DNA from: Caldanaerovirga acetigignens
Lineage (GTDB): Bacteria; Bacillota; Thermosediminibacteria; Thermosediminibacterales; Thermosediminibacteraceae
DNA: 64,000 bases
Assembly: GCF_900142995.1 (NCBI RefSeq)
Contig: NZ_FRCR01000007.1
Location: 62,001-126,000, forward strand
Direction of reading: 5' to 3'
This document shows positions 34,989 through 44,708 of this stretch, one piece after another (within the stretch, counting starts at the first letter, position 1; each line of letters starts with the position of its first letter). Made by a program: the position numbers and the translations under genes. The notes under the pieces were generated by a model. That model was not told where the DNA came from, searched no databases, and was given only the letters and a program-made list of their open reading frames with translations.

Positions 34989-35232
34989 AGTATGTTTTAT
35001 TTTTTTTGTCTGAATGCTGTTAAGGCACCGTGGACTAAATGGGAGGGGCCCCTTTGCGGGAGGGTCCCCGTTTATGCCGCGAAAGGCCTTGACATCATTT
35101 GGATAGGTATCCTTTTTAAAAGATATTGACAGAGAGATAGATTCAGGACAAAAATTTTTTATTCTGCCTTTGCTCAACGGTAATAAAATATTTTTGAGAT
35201 ATATCACTCACTTAGCTTTAAACACTACACAA
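34989..35232. other. Gap after the transposase relic
   Basis: No gene seen. It contains a GC-rich imperfect hairpin (GGGGCCC..GGGTCCCC, 35044-35068) unlike its AT-rich surroundings, possibly part of the element's right end or a terminator. A clear terminator for the transketolase operon on the minus strand is not visible. Confidence 0.35.
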
Positions 35233-36159
35233 CTACCGCCGCAATGTCCTTGCAGCCTCCGCTATATCTTCTGCAGCAAGGCCATAGGCTTTCATCAGCT
35301 CTTCGGGTTTGCCGGACATGCCGAAAACGTCGCGGATGCCTATCCTTTTTATGGGTACGGGCTTTTTCTCGGAAAGCACTTCAGCTACCGCGCTGCCCAA
35401 GCCCCCAATTATGCTGTGCTCCTCGGCGGTGACAATGGCTCCGCATTCGGCAGCTTTTAAGATGACTTCTTCGTCAATCGGCTTTATTGTGTGGATGTTG
35501 ACGACCATGGCTTTTATGTCATCCTTTTCCAACATTTCCGCTGCCTTCAGGGCTTCGGCCACCATGACGCCGGTAGCTATTATTGCCACATCCTTTCCTT
35601 CCCTCAATATAACCCCTTTGCCCGGTTTAAATTCATATCCTTCCCCGAATATGGTCTCTACCGGGTGCCGGCCCAGTCTTAAATACACCGGTCCTTTGAT
35701 TTGAGCTGCAGCCCTTACCGCCATTTTGGTCTCCGTTGCATCTGCCGGACTTATCACCGTCATGTTTGGCATTACCCTCATTAGTGCTATGTCTTCTATG
35801 GATTGGTGAGTAGCTCCGTCTTCCCCTACGGTGATGCCTGCGTGGGTCGCGGCTATTTTTACGTTCAAGTTCGGGTAACAGATGGAGTTCCTCACCTGTT
35901 CGAAGGCCCTGCCTGTGGCAAATATGGCAAAAGTGCTGGCAAAAGGTATCTTGCCGCAGGTTGCAAGGCCCGCCGCTGTTCCCATCAGGTTTTGTTCGGC
36001 TATACCCATGTTAAAGAAACGCTCGGGAAATTTTTTGGCAAAAACGCTGGTTTTTGTGGATTTGGATAGGTCGGCATCCAGAACAACTATTTCTTTTATC
36101 TCTTCTCCCAGTTCGGCGAGGGCTTCACCATAAGCGTCTCTTGTCGCTATCTTCGGCAT
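35233..36159 (-). CDS. Transketolase, C-terminal subunit
   Basis: A 308-residue half-transketolase with the pyrimidine-binding and C-terminal domains (RFFNMGIAEQNLMGTAAGLA, GPVYLRLGRHPV). It pairs with the N-terminal subunit encoded just upstream to make sedoheptulose/xylulose phosphate interconversions with thiamine diphosphate. Split transketolases are usual in Clostridia and archaea. The frame is open to 36174, but ATG 36159 after GGAGGTAAAGACA is the better start. Confidence 0.95.
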   Translation of the reverse strand: MPKIATRDAYGEALAELGEEIKEIVVLDADLSKSTKTSVFAKKFPERFFNMGIAEQNLMGTAAGLATCGKIPFASTFAIFATGRAFEQVRNSICYPNLNVKIAATHAGITVGEDGATHQSIEDIALMRVMPNMTVISPADATETKMAVRAAAQIKGPVYLRLGRHPVETIFGEGYEFKPGKGVILREGKDVAIIATGVMVAEALKAAEMLEKDDIKAMVVNIHTIKPIDEEVILKAAECGAIVTAEEHSIIGGLGSAVAEVLSEKKPVPIKRIGIRDVFGMSGKPEELMKAYGLAAEDIAEAARTLRR

Positions 36160-36215
36160 TGTCTTTACCTCCATTCTTCTATTTCATTTCTTCATTTTAT
36201 TTTTCATTCTTACCT

Positions 36216-37037
36216 TTAAAGTACTTTTAGCGCTTCTTCGGCTTGCTCCTTTGATGGGGCTTTGCCGTGCCAATCCACTTGGTTTTCCATAAAAGGCACT
36301 CCTTTTCCTTTTACGGTTTTCGCTACTATTACGGTCGGCTTTTCTTTAATACTTTTCGCCTCTTCTATAGCTCGCAATATGTCTTCAAAATCGTGGCCGT
36401 CTACATCTATTACGTGCCAGCCGAAGGCCCTGAATTTTTCTTGTATTATTTCAGGCGACATCACCTGGACTATAGGACCATCTATTTGAAGACCATTGTG
36501 GTCCACAAAGGCCGTTAGGTTGTCGAGCTTATAATGAGCTGCAGCCATTGCAGCTTCCCAGACCTGCCCTTCTTCAAGCTCACCATCTCCCAGGAGCACA
36601 TAGACCCTGTAGCTTTTGCCGTCAAGTTTTCCGGCCAAGGCCATTCCATTCGCCGCCGAAAGCCCCTGACCCAGGGAACCTGTAGTCATGTCCACTCCGG
36701 GCGTCTTTTTCATATCGGGGTGCCCTTGCAGAATGGAGTTTATTTTGCGCAAAGTCTTCAGTTCTTCTTTCGGGAAATAGCCCCTTTCGGCCAGCACTGC
36801 ATAAAGCGCCGGGGCCGCATGACCTTTTGAAAGCACAAACCTGTCCCTGTCAGGCCAATCGGGGTTTTGAGGGTCTACCTTCATTTCGTGAAAATAAAGG
36901 GCAACCAAAATATCTGCACAGGATAGCGACCCTCCCGGATGGCCTGAGCCCGCCTCGGCCGTCATTTCAATGATGCTACGCCTTACTTTCCGGGCCGCTT
37001 TCGTCAATTCTTCCAGCTTTTCTTTAGATACTTGCAT
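36216..37037 (-). CDS. Transketolase, N-terminal subunit
   Basis: A 273-residue ThDP-binding half: [30 protein letters not shown] and the [17 protein letters not shown] ThDP motif ending in [16 protein letters not shown]. Partner of the C-terminal subunit, 57 bases downstream. ATG 37037 with GAGGTGATTAAA is preferred over GTG 37046. Confidence 0.95.
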   Translation of the reverse strand: MQVSKEKLEELTKAARKVRRSIIEMTAEAGSGHPGGSLSCADILVALYFHEMKVDPQNPDWPDRDRFVLSKGHAAPALYAVLAERGYFPKEELKTLRKINSILQGHPDMKKTPGVDMTTGSLGQGLSAANGMALAGKLDGKSYRVYVLLGDGELEEGQVWEAAMAAAHYKLDNLTAFVDHNGLQIDGPIVQVMSPEIIQEKFRAFGWHVIDVDGHDFEDILRAIEEAKSIKEKPTVIVAKTVKGKGVPFMENQVDWHGKAPSKEQAEEALKVL

Positions 37038-37064
37038 TTTAATCACCTCGTCATTTTTTTATTT

Positions 37065-37925
37065 TTATTTGTGACTATCTTCCTGACTTACAAATGTAAA
37101 CCCTTCTCCCAGAACTTCATGCACGTCGTGAATAATTATAAAAGCCTTGGGGTCTATATCCCAGATAATCCGCTTTAACTTTGGAAGCTCGAGCCTCGTT
37201 ACTGCGCACATTACAACCTTCCTGTTTTCTCCGGTGTAGCCGCCTTTCGCCTCAAAAAGCGTTATCCCCCTCCCCAAGTCTTCTAAAATCCTTTTTTGTA
37301 TCTCATCATTTCTATCTGAAATTATGTAAACTGCTTTCGCGTAATTGATACCCTCCTGGACGATATCTATCACCTTGCTGCTGACGTAGAGGGCTATCCA
37401 TGAATACATGGCGATCTCCCAGTTGAAGGAAATACCGTTCAACGCTATTACGAAAAAGTCTATTATCAGTATCCCTTGGCCAATGCTCACGATTGGTATG
37501 AAGTGATGAATGAGCATTGCAGCTATGTCGGAGCCACCTGTAGTTGCCCTGGTCCTGAAGACCAGCCCAAGCCCCAGGCCCAGCACGATGCCGCCGTATA
37601 CGCTTGAAAGCAGCAAGTCCCGCGTCAAAACGGGAAAATTTTTTGTGAGTTCCGTGAAGACCGAAAGGAGTATGGTACCTACCACAGTTTTTGCGCCGAA
37701 AATGGGGCCCAAAAAGATAATCCCTGTTATAAAGAGGGGGATGTTGAAAGCCAGCATCGTCCATCCCACAGGCAACCCGAAAAGATAGTGGAGCACCGTG
37801 GCAAGACCGCTTACCCCACCGGCTGCCACTTTGTTTGGAACAAGAAACATGGTGAGGCCCAAGGACGCTATAAAGCAACCTATGACAATCAGGAGGTAAT
37901 CCAGAATATTCGACCTGAGCTTCAA
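37065..37925 (-). CDS. YitT-family membrane protein
   Basis: A 286-residue protein: five to six helices (LLIVIGCFIASLGLTMFLVP, GLPVGWTMLAFNIPLFITGI, RTRATTGGSDIAAML) and a C-terminal DUF2179 soluble domain (~220-280). The family is widespread in Firmicutes with no agreed function; transporter-like. It starts one base after the tagA stop and so ends the cell-wall polymer operon. Confidence 0.85.
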   Translation of the reverse strand: MKLRSNILDYLLIVIGCFIASLGLTMFLVPNKVAAGGVSGLATVLHYLFGLPVGWTMLAFNIPLFITGIIFLGPIFGAKTVVGTILLSVFTELTKNFPVLTRDLLLSSVYGGIVLGLGLGLVFRTRATTGGSDIAAMLIHHFIPIVSIGQGILIIDFFVIALNGISFNWEIAMYSWIALYVSSKVIDIVQEGINYAKAVYIISDRNDEIQKRILEDLGRGITLFEAKGGYTGENRKVVMCAVTRLELPKLKRIIWDIDPKAFIIIHDVHEVLGEGFTFVSQEDSHK

Positions 37926-37926
37926 G

Positions 37927-38676
37927 TCATTTTTCTCCTCTCTCTGCCATTGCTTTCATCAATACTTTTATCATAAAAAGGGGGAGCACTGACATCCTCT
38001 TTAACCGCCAGGGTTCCTGCAGCAGCCTGTAAAGCCATTCAAAACCCGTCCTCTGCATCCACACCGGTGCTCTCTTCACTCTTCCCGCAAATACATCAAG
38101 ACTGCCGCCGACACCCATCATTATACTTCCATTTATCTTGCTTTTGTTATTCACCATAAAGAGTTCCTGCCTGGGGGCACCCATACCTATGAAAATGAAA
38201 TGCGGCTTTGCCTCATTTATTTTTTGCACCACTTCATCATGCTGCTTTTCATTGAAGTATCCGTGGTGCGTACCCGCTACTTTTAACCCCGAAAATCCAG
38301 CCAATATATTTTTTGCCGCTTCCTCGGCCACACCTGGTTTTCCGCCCAACAAGAATATGGAAAGCCCACGGATGGCAGCTATCTTCAGCATCTTTACCAT
38401 CAGGTCAAAACCCGCAATTCTTCCCGGCAGTGGATTTCCGATAATTTTCGAGGCTATTACCACTCCAATGCCGTCTGGCAAGATTAGATCGGAAGCGGCT
38501 ATTGCTTTTTTCAATGCGGGATTTTTCTGGGCTGCCATGATTATTTCCGCATTAGGCGTTACGATGACCTTTGTATTTCCCTCATCCAGCATTTTTTCAA
38601 CTTCCTGCGCCGCCTGTTCCAATGTCACTTTATCCAATGGCACGCCCAGTATTTCAATCCTTCTTATACTGCTCAT
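37927..38676 (-). CDS. tagA: WecG/TagA/CpsF-family glycosyltransferase
   Basis: A 249-residue GT26 enzyme: VTPNAEIIMAAQ, DLILPDGIGVV, FLLGGKPGVAEEAA, FIGMGAPRQELFM. TagA adds N-acetylmannosamine to lipid-linked GlcNAc, the second step in teichoic-acid linkage-unit or secondary cell-wall polymer synthesis. ATG 38676 with GGAGGGTGGTC; it overlaps csaB by 23 bases. Placed directly after CsaB, it supports a pyruvylated, S-layer-anchoring polymer. Confidence 0.92.
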   Translation of the reverse strand: MSSIRRIEILGVPLDKVTLEQAAQEVEKMLDEGNTKVIVTPNAEIIMAAQKNPALKKAIAASDLILPDGIGVVIASKIIGNPLPGRIAGFDLMVKMLKIAAIRGLSIFLLGGKPGVAEEAAKNILAGFSGLKVAGTHHGYFNEKQHDEVVQKINEAKPHFIFIGMGAPRQELFMVNNKSKINGSIMMGVGGSLDVFAGRVKRAPVWMQRTGFEWLYRLLQEPWRLKRMSVLPLFMIKVLMKAMAERGEK

Positions 38677-39775
38677 GACCACCCTCCAGCAGCTTTAAAG
38701 CAAGCATAGCATTTTCGTTAGCTAAATATTCCATCTCTTTTCTTTTTGCAAGGAGCGCACGGCTGCTTTCTTCACGTTTTTTTATAGCATCCTGGATAAG
38801 ACTACATAAACTTTGGACTTTTAAGTCCTTTAATGTTCCGGCAGACGGCTGCCCGACACGTATTAAGAAGTTTTCAACTTTAGGGTCATAGGCAAGTCCC
38901 ACGAGGGGAACTCCCATTATGGCACCGAATATAAGTGCGTGGAGCCTCATTCCACAAAGAAGGTCCATTTTCCCGCAAACCCAGAGCAATTCTCTTGGCC
39001 CTAGCGATTCACTAATAACTTTGACCTTTTTTTCCTTCATTAGTCGCATTATTTCCAGCGATTCATTGTAATCCTGCGGAAACTGCATCGGTATAAATAC
39101 TATATTTACCGAATAGCTATTTATCAAAAAATCGCAAGCTTCAGCGATGACTTTTCTTGTTTCGCCAACCTTCCACGGCCTTACCGAAATCCCTATATTA
39201 AGACCTGCCTTACTCAAATCAATACGGTGCCTGTTGAGTATACTAAGTCCAGTTTCGTCATCTACAGGTTTTAACGCAAAAGCAGGATCTGCCGTAACGT
39301 AGATTTGGGGCTTTTTTACTCCGAGATTTTTAAGCTGGTCCCGGGAGTTTTCGTCTCTAACCGTAATCAAATCTACCATATTGCCCACCGAGGCAATCAG
39401 CCGCTTGTTTAAATTGCGGTTTACCGGGCCGACTCCGTTGGCATAAAACATCACTTTTTTCCCCATCTTTTTCGCGAGAAACACTATGAGAAGGTAATAA
39501 GGGATGGACCTGCTGCTCGTTACGTCCTGGAGCAGGCCACCACCACCGCTCAAAACTAAGTCCGCCTCGGCTATCGCTTTAACTACAAGAAAAGGATTAG
39601 TTCGATGCACAGCTTCTATGCCGTGCATCATTTCCGTCTCTTTTGGATTGGCTGACAAAGCCTTTATGCGGATGTTATCATCCAATTTTTTAAAAGAATC
39701 GACCATGGCCATCAATATTGCTTCATCTCCGGCATTGCCAAAGCCATAATACCCCGAGACCAGTATTTTCTTCAT
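38654..39775 (-). CDS. csaB: Polysaccharide pyruvyl transferase CsaB
   Basis: A 373-residue enzyme that adds ketal-linked pyruvate to the secondary cell-wall polymer, making the ligand for SLH domains of S-layer proteins. Motifs: SGYYGFGNAGDEAILMAM, LVLSGGGGLLQDV, and GMRLHALIFGAIMGVP. Overlaps the DUF5693 gene by four bases (ATGA). It implies that the cell has SLH-domain surface proteins, none of which are in this window. Confidence 0.93.
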   Translation of the reverse strand: MKKILVSGYYGFGNAGDEAILMAMVDSFKKLDDNIRIKALSANPKETEMMHGIEAVHRTNPFLVVKAIAEADLVLSGGGGLLQDVTSSRSIPYYLLIVFLAKKMGKKVMFYANGVGPVNRNLNKRLIASVGNMVDLITVRDENSRDQLKNLGVKKPQIYVTADPAFALKPVDDETGLSILNRHRIDLSKAGLNIGISVRPWKVGETRKVIAEACDFLINSYSVNIVFIPMQFPQDYNESLEIMRLMKEKKVKVISESLGPRELLWVCGKMDLLCGMRLHALIFGAIMGVPLVGLAYDPKVENFLIRVGQPSAGTLKDLKVQSLCSLIQDAIKKREESSRALLAKRKEMEYLANENAMLALKLLEGGHEQYKKD

Positions 39776-41700
39776 TCTCTTTCATTCCCTTTCCGGCATA
39801 GTGTTAAAAACCCAATCAATACCAGGCTACCGATAAAACTTCCCAGCAGTATCCCCTCAAAGGAACGGACAATTGAGATAACGGCATTTGCGTGAAAATG
39901 GCTGAAGGTGTTTATCAAAGAAAGCTCTCCTAAAAGCCCTGTCGCCAAGAGCAATCGAAATTGCCCGGGTCTTTTGGGATTTTTTATTCCTCCTGCAAGG
40001 ACAAGAGCGGGACATCCTATCAGAAATTCCTTTGTCCTCGGCCTTACGGGCAGCATTTCTTCCAGCCAAATTCTAAAATAAAGTTCGAACTTAGGTATAG
40101 GAATGGCCGAAAAGTTCCCCGTGCGGTTTATCAGGACGTACAAAATTCCGACCGCCAGGCTAAGTGTAAAAAGATTTCCAACGCTAAAGAGCGGCTTATT
40201 CAACGGAACTTTCCCGTATTGAAATCTTACGTAGATAAGTCCGATTAACAAAAATGAAGCGATGTACATTGCTTTAATTCCGCGAAACTTTTCTAAGCCA
40301 ACGATAAAATCCATATCGCTGCATATTCCGGTTATCAATAGGGCCCCTGCAAAAGTCAATGCGGTTGCCCTCCCAAGTGTTAAAATTCCACTTTCAATGC
40401 TCTGCCCTAAATTCTTAACAATAGACCCGTCTACCGGCATCTCCCGGCTTACGGCAAGACAAGGATAGATTATTGAGACCATAAGGCTCGAAGCACTTCT
40501 AAAGAGCGAAAAATCTATCAAAGCCAGTATCGATATAATACCCCACAAGCTTATAGAAGAAAGCAGAGCATGACTTTCCTTTATTTCAAATATGCGAAGG
40601 AGATAATAAAGCCCCGGTATCAGCCCTAAAGAAGCAACTGACGGGATCAGTATCAATGCAGGGCCTGATATTTGATCTTTTGAAAATGAAGAAGCTTTCT
40701 GGGGATAAAGTCCCGGTTTAAAGCCCGCAGATATTACGTCATCGTATATATTTTTTATGTGTTCTTTATTGTACCTTATAAGGTCCTCATCGCCAGATAG
40801 AAAAAGGTGCAGACAAAGCAACCTGTCATTTCTATCTCTTACAGCGAGGAGATACTCCTGCATCCATTTGTGCGCAGGACGATTGTACACCCTTACGATG
40901 TCATATCCTTTTTCCCTAATACCCTTTCGTAAACTCTCCGTTTCTTTAAATTCATCAAGTCCCAGGCGGATGCCTTTTTCTTTTATCGCGTTAAAAAGCA
41001 TTTTTGCAGCTTCAGACTCCTGCGGTATTTCATTGTTTTGAAGTATAAGAACCGAGATATTTTCATCAAAAACTTTGCTTACTTGTTTTATTTCTTGCGC
41101 AGTCTTTCCTTTTACATCTTTCATCATCAATACTACATTAAAACCCGAAGATATGGCAAAGTTTATCGACTGCTGGTCAAACCCCAGACCAATCCCACTA
41201 AAGCCGCTTCTCCCATCAATTTCTTGAATTACGTATATGTCTTCACCCTCTTCGGTCATTATTTCATATCCTCTACAAGACAGTGCTGCTTTTAATTTGT
41301 CAAAGATTGCTTTGTCCCGTGAAAATATATAATAGCTTTCCGGGTTGAAATCCTCCCTGGAGATAATTCGCTTTGTCAGTTCGTTTTCCACTCCTAAAAA
41401 ACGCTGGTGGTCCATTATCTGCCAACCCTTCAACACCAAAATCCGGCCTTTTTCAATGAAATCTCTTACCGTGGTTTCTTCTACCGCCAAGGAAGTGACC
41501 CCTGCTTTTTTAAATTCGCTTAAAATCTCTCCGAAGTCACGACCGGTAATCTTTGCAAGCTGCTTGACCTCACTTATAGGAACTGAAATTTCCACAACCT
41601 TGCTTTTTTGTTCTGCTATAATTTTCGATGCAAGGCCAAACAGAGAAAATGCTATGGAAACTATAAAAACCACCGTTAATCCCTTAATCCAAAGCTTCAC
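39772..41700 (-). CDS. DUF5693 polytopic membrane protein
   Basis: A 642-residue protein: N-terminal membrane anchor (GLTVVFIVSIAFSLFGLA), a long extracytoplasmic domain (~35-350, ITGRDFGEILSEFKKAGVTSL, LGFDQQSINFAISSGFNVVL) and about eight C-terminal helices. Proteins of this build co-occur with csaB/tagA in Clostridia; function unknown. The external part reads like a TIM-barrel-like glycosidase-related fold (alternating short strands and helices), but I see no clear catalytic acids. It may help polymerise or export the polymer. Confidence 0.75.
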   Translation of the reverse strand: MKLWIKGLTVVFIVSIAFSLFGLASKIIAEQKSKVVEISVPISEVKQLAKITGRDFGEILSEFKKAGVTSLAVEETTVRDFIEKGRILVLKGWQIMDHQRFLGVENELTKRIISREDFNPESYYIFSRDKAIFDKLKAALSCRGYEIMTEEGEDIYVIQEIDGRSGFSGIGLGFDQQSINFAISSGFNVVLMMKDVKGKTAQEIKQVSKVFDENISVLILQNNEIPQESEAAKMLFNAIKEKGIRLGLDEFKETESLRKGIREKGYDIVRVYNRPAHKWMQEYLLAVRDRNDRLLCLHLFLSGDEDLIRYNKEHIKNIYDDVISAGFKPGLYPQKASSFSKDQISGPALILIPSVASLGLIPGLYYLLRIFEIKESHALLSSISLWGIISILALIDFSLFRSASSLMVSIIYPCLAVSREMPVDGSIVKNLGQSIESGILTLGRATALTFAGALLITGICSDMDFIVGLEKFRGIKAMYIASFLLIGLIYVRFQYGKVPLNKPLFSVGNLFTLSLAVGILYVLINRTGNFSAIPIPKFELYFRIWLEEMLPVRPRTKEFLIGCPALVLAGGIKNPKRPGQFRLLLATGLLGELSLINTFSHFHANAVISIVRSFEGILLGSFIGSLVLIGFLTLCRKGNERE

Positions 41701-41712
41701 TCAAACCGCCCC

Positions 41713-42804
41713 TTACTTCAGCAGTTCATCATAAATCCGCATGGTGTTTTCTGCCATTATCTTTGCTGTGAACTTTGATAATACCGTTTGCCTTGCATTT
41801 TCCCCTAACTTTTCCCGCATTTCATTAGACGTCAAAAGCCTTATTATTTTTTCTGCCAGAGCTCCTTCATCCTTAGGAGGCACTAGAACACCGTTTTCCC
41901 CGTCTTTTATAATCTCCGGTATGCCACCCGCTTCTGATGCCACAACGGGCTTCCCCAATGCCATGGATTCTAAAAGTGCAAGGGGCAAACCTTCGCTCAA
42001 AGATGGCATAAGGATTACGTCGAAATCAATGGCAATCTCTTCGACATCTTTTCTAAAACCCAAAAAAACTACTTTATCTTTGACACCCACTTTCCCGCAC
42101 AAGTCTTCAAGGTAAGGTCTAAATGGGCCATCCCCTACCAAAACCAAGCGAGTATCATGAAATTTTTTTAATACTTCCGGCATGGCCCTTATGGCGTATT
42201 CATGGCCTTTTTCCGGTACAAGACGGCCTATCATTCCTATTAGAGGAATTCTTTCTGGCATGTTGAGTTCCTTTCTCAGTTTTCCGCAATTTCCTGAAAT
42301 ATTTGGAACATCTATTCCATTGTACACAGTTTTTATCAGCCAGGCCGGAACCCCAATTTCCATGAGACTCACCTTCACGGCTCTTGACACCGCAATGACC
42401 CGGTCGGTGAGGAGCTGGTAAAAAATTCGGTTTATTAGAGGCCTGAAAATACCCATCTCGCTTTTTTTCCCCATCCAGTGGCGGGTCAATACAACCCTCC
42501 GGCCCAAAAGCCTTCCGGCTATTCGCCCCGAAAGGCTGGCATGGGTATGGATTAAATCCACCTTTTCCCGGGCAATGATTCCTAAAATCTGCACCAGATG
42601 TAAGATTTTAAATGACTTTTCGCCGCCCTTTAGGAGATAAACCTTTACGCCTAAATCTTTTAAACGCTTTTCCAATTCTCCTCCGGCAGGACACGCCACA
42701 GCCACCGAATACCGACTTTCATCCCAGGCAGAAAGGAGGTTTAAAAGGTACCTGCCTGCCCCTCCTATATTAGTATCGGTTATGACGTGCAATACTTTCT
42801 TCAT
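41713..42804 (-). CDS. GT4-family glycosyltransferase
   Basis: A 363-residue GT-B enzyme: TDTNIGGAGRYLLNLL at the N-terminus, MIGRLVPEKGHEYAIRAMPE, LVGDGPFRPYLED and the donor-binding MPSLSEGLPLALLESMALGK. Likely acts in polymer repeat-unit synthesis. Start overlaps the ligase stop by four bases. Confidence 0.92.
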   Translation of the reverse strand: MKKVLHVITDTNIGGAGRYLLNLLSAWDESRYSVAVACPAGGELEKRLKDLGVKVYLLKGGEKSFKILHLVQILGIIAREKVDLIHTHASLSGRIAGRLLGRRVVLTRHWMGKKSEMGIFRPLINRIFYQLLTDRVIAVSRAVKVSLMEIGVPAWLIKTVYNGIDVPNISGNCGKLRKELNMPERIPLIGMIGRLVPEKGHEYAIRAMPEVLKKFHDTRLVLVGDGPFRPYLEDLCGKVGVKDKVVFLGFRKDVEEIAIDFDVILMPSLSEGLPLALLESMALGKPVVASEAGGIPEIIKDGENGVLVPPKDEGALAEKIIRLLTSNEMREKLGENARQTVLSKFTAKIMAENTMRIYDELLK

Positions 42805-44693
42805 GACCTTTCGACTTCTCCCTTAGGCTCTGCAGTTTTTTCCGATGTAATTATAGCAGCCAGAATCCCTGCCATCTCCCAAAAAGTCATGCCAATCCTT
42901 GGGCTGAACCATACGTGGTCGAACAGCCCATGGAACAGGTGACCGGAAATTGCCCCTGCAATTGCCACAGCAAACACAGCTTTCTTTATATTTCCTACTC
43001 GCATAATTCTTGTTACTTCTTTAAGTTCAGCCCATACGAACCATATAAAGGAAACAAGCCCCAAAATGCCCATTTCCAGGCCAAGCTGCAGGTAAAAGTT
43101 GTGGGCGTGAAGTGCAGGAGTTCCTGCAATCATGTAATCCCTGTAAACCCTGGAAAATGCTCGAAGCCCGAGTCCCAATCCCGTTAACCAGTAATCCTTC
43201 AGCATCCTCAAGGTAGCAACCCATATAGTTACGCGGTAAGCATTTGAGCTATCTTCCAGGCTTCCTATACTCGCTATACGGTTGATAATAACGGTAGGTA
43301 AAAACACCGGCGATAATGCCGCAATTAACATCAAAACTGCAAACAACCTGCGGTCAACCGCCAGGGCGAAAACCAATACGGCTACGGCAAGCCCCAGCCA
43401 ACCTCCTCGCGAAAGGGTCATCACAAGGCAGGTCAATATGATCCCCAGCATTCCACAAAATTTCAGTTTGCGCCCCACTTTATCAGACGTCCAGATAAAT
43501 GCCAAAACCACCGGAATGGCGAAAACCAGATACTCAGCCAGCACATTTGGATTTTCCAAGGTCGCATAGACCCTTATAGTTATTTCCGGAAATAATTTTG
43601 TGTCCACCCATGCAATCGCAGTAGGTTTTCTTACGAAAAAATACTGATATATGCCGTATAGAGATATTCCAACCGTGGAAATCGTTTGAAAAAGAAGGGC
43701 CGTTTTCATCACCTTTTCTCTTCTGCAATAATGATAGAAAACCAGAAAAGTTATAAAATAAGCCGCATAAATAGGCAGCAGCTTCAAACTCTCAGACCGT
43801 GCTACTGAAAAAACCGCTGCTAAGATGGCTGAAGTGAAAAATAAAGCTGCTGGTACTATCCCGTTCGGAACCCCAAACTCTCCCTTCTTAGCTTTAAGTA
43901 CCATGGCAACAAATGTGAACCCTATGAGCAAAACGCTGTAAATCGTGTCCACAAGGGGCAGTATGAAAGCCATGATATAAATTCCGAAATAGGGCTTCAG
44001 GTATAGTAAAAATGAAAGCATTAGCAAAACAATAAACTTGATAACGGTTATAGTCGGCAAAAAAAAGCAAAGCACTCCCAAAACAGCACCCAAAAACACA
44101 TATACAAAACCGGCATTTTCATTATCAACAGCAGGCAAAGCCGCCTTCCGACCCCCGTCAAGGAGACCAGCCGCCTGCAGCAAAATGCTTCCTTTAAATA
44201 CATCGTATAAATTCAAATTTATAAAATAGGAAGGAATCAAGATTCCTGCAGCAATTACAACAGCCGTGAATTCTCCAACCGACAAACCGGAAAAAATGCC
44301 TTTTAAAGCAGCGTAGGTAAATGTTGCAGGCAAGAAGACTAAAGACAGAATTTTAAAAGGTCGCATTTTAAAATTAAGCCATATTTCTGCTGAATACCTG
44401 TAACAAGAGCTATTTTCTACAGTATCCCTTATAATGCCTTTGAAAACGGAGAAACGGTTTGCCTTATTAAAAAACACTTTGCAAAAACGGCTGGATGACA
44501 AGGCTTCTTTCTCCCACGGCTCACTTTGCAATAAAAGCCCAATAAACCTTCCGCGCAATAGGGCTTTCGAAGTGCCGGCAATTTTTTCTAAAATCCTATA
44601 TAGAACACTGTTCACCCATACTTCTCGAGAGAAAAGAAAGCCTATCGATTTTATAACCAAACTTTCAGCTATCCACCGAATTACAGCTTCCAT
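42801..44693 (-). CDS. O-antigen ligase/polymerase-like membrane protein
   Basis: A 630-residue protein with about twelve membrane helices and the Wzy_C/WaaL signature region (MTLSRGGWLGLAVAVLVFAL, followed by the large loop with TGLGLGLRAFSRVYRDY and HAHNFYLQLGLEMGILGL). It polymerises or ligates lipid-linked glycans. An unusually long N-terminal soluble part (~1-105) precedes the first helix. Ribosome site AAAGGGGC before ATG 44693. Confidence 0.85.
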   Translation of the reverse strand: MEAVIRWIAESLVIKSIGFLFSREVWVNSVLYRILEKIAGTSKALLRGRFIGLLLQSEPWEKEALSSSRFCKVFFNKANRFSVFKGIIRDTVENSSCYRYSAEIWLNFKMRPFKILSLVFLPATFTYAALKGIFSGLSVGEFTAVVIAAGILIPSYFINLNLYDVFKGSILLQAAGLLDGGRKAALPAVDNENAGFVYVFLGAVLGVLCFFLPTITVIKFIVLLMLSFLLYLKPYFGIYIMAFILPLVDTIYSVLLIGFTFVAMVLKAKKGEFGVPNGIVPAALFFTSAILAAVFSVARSESLKLLPIYAAYFITFLVFYHYCRREKVMKTALLFQTISTVGISLYGIYQYFFVRKPTAIAWVDTKLFPEITIRVYATLENPNVLAEYLVFAIPVVLAFIWTSDKVGRKLKFCGMLGIILTCLVMTLSRGGWLGLAVAVLVFALAVDRRLFAVLMLIAALSPVFLPTVIINRIASIGSLEDSSNAYRVTIWVATLRMLKDYWLTGLGLGLRAFSRVYRDYMIAGTPALHAHNFYLQLGLEMGILGLVSFIWFVWAELKEVTRIMRVGNIKKAVFAVAIAGAISGHLFHGLFDHVWFSPRIGMTFWEMAGILAAIITSEKTAEPKGEVERS

Positions 44694-44708
44694 ATACTTT
44701 ATGCCCCT

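Noticed and set aside
35044-35068. GC-rich hairpin after the transposase relic as a terminator of the transketolase operon.
   Set aside because: No T-run follows on the minus strand and it is about 165 bases from the gene end.
29363-35145. A 15-bp direct repeat (AGAGAGATAGATTCA at 29363-29377 and 35131-35145) flanks the region with mutS and transposase relics.
   Set aside because: In 64 kb of AT-rich sequence one or more 15-mers repeated by chance are expected (about 2 for random sequence), and no integrase or tRNA supports attachment sites.
34671-35207. A 178-aa minus-strand open frame across the transposase relic.
   Set aside because: It is antisense to recognisable transposase segments, has no ribosome site and no coherent domain.
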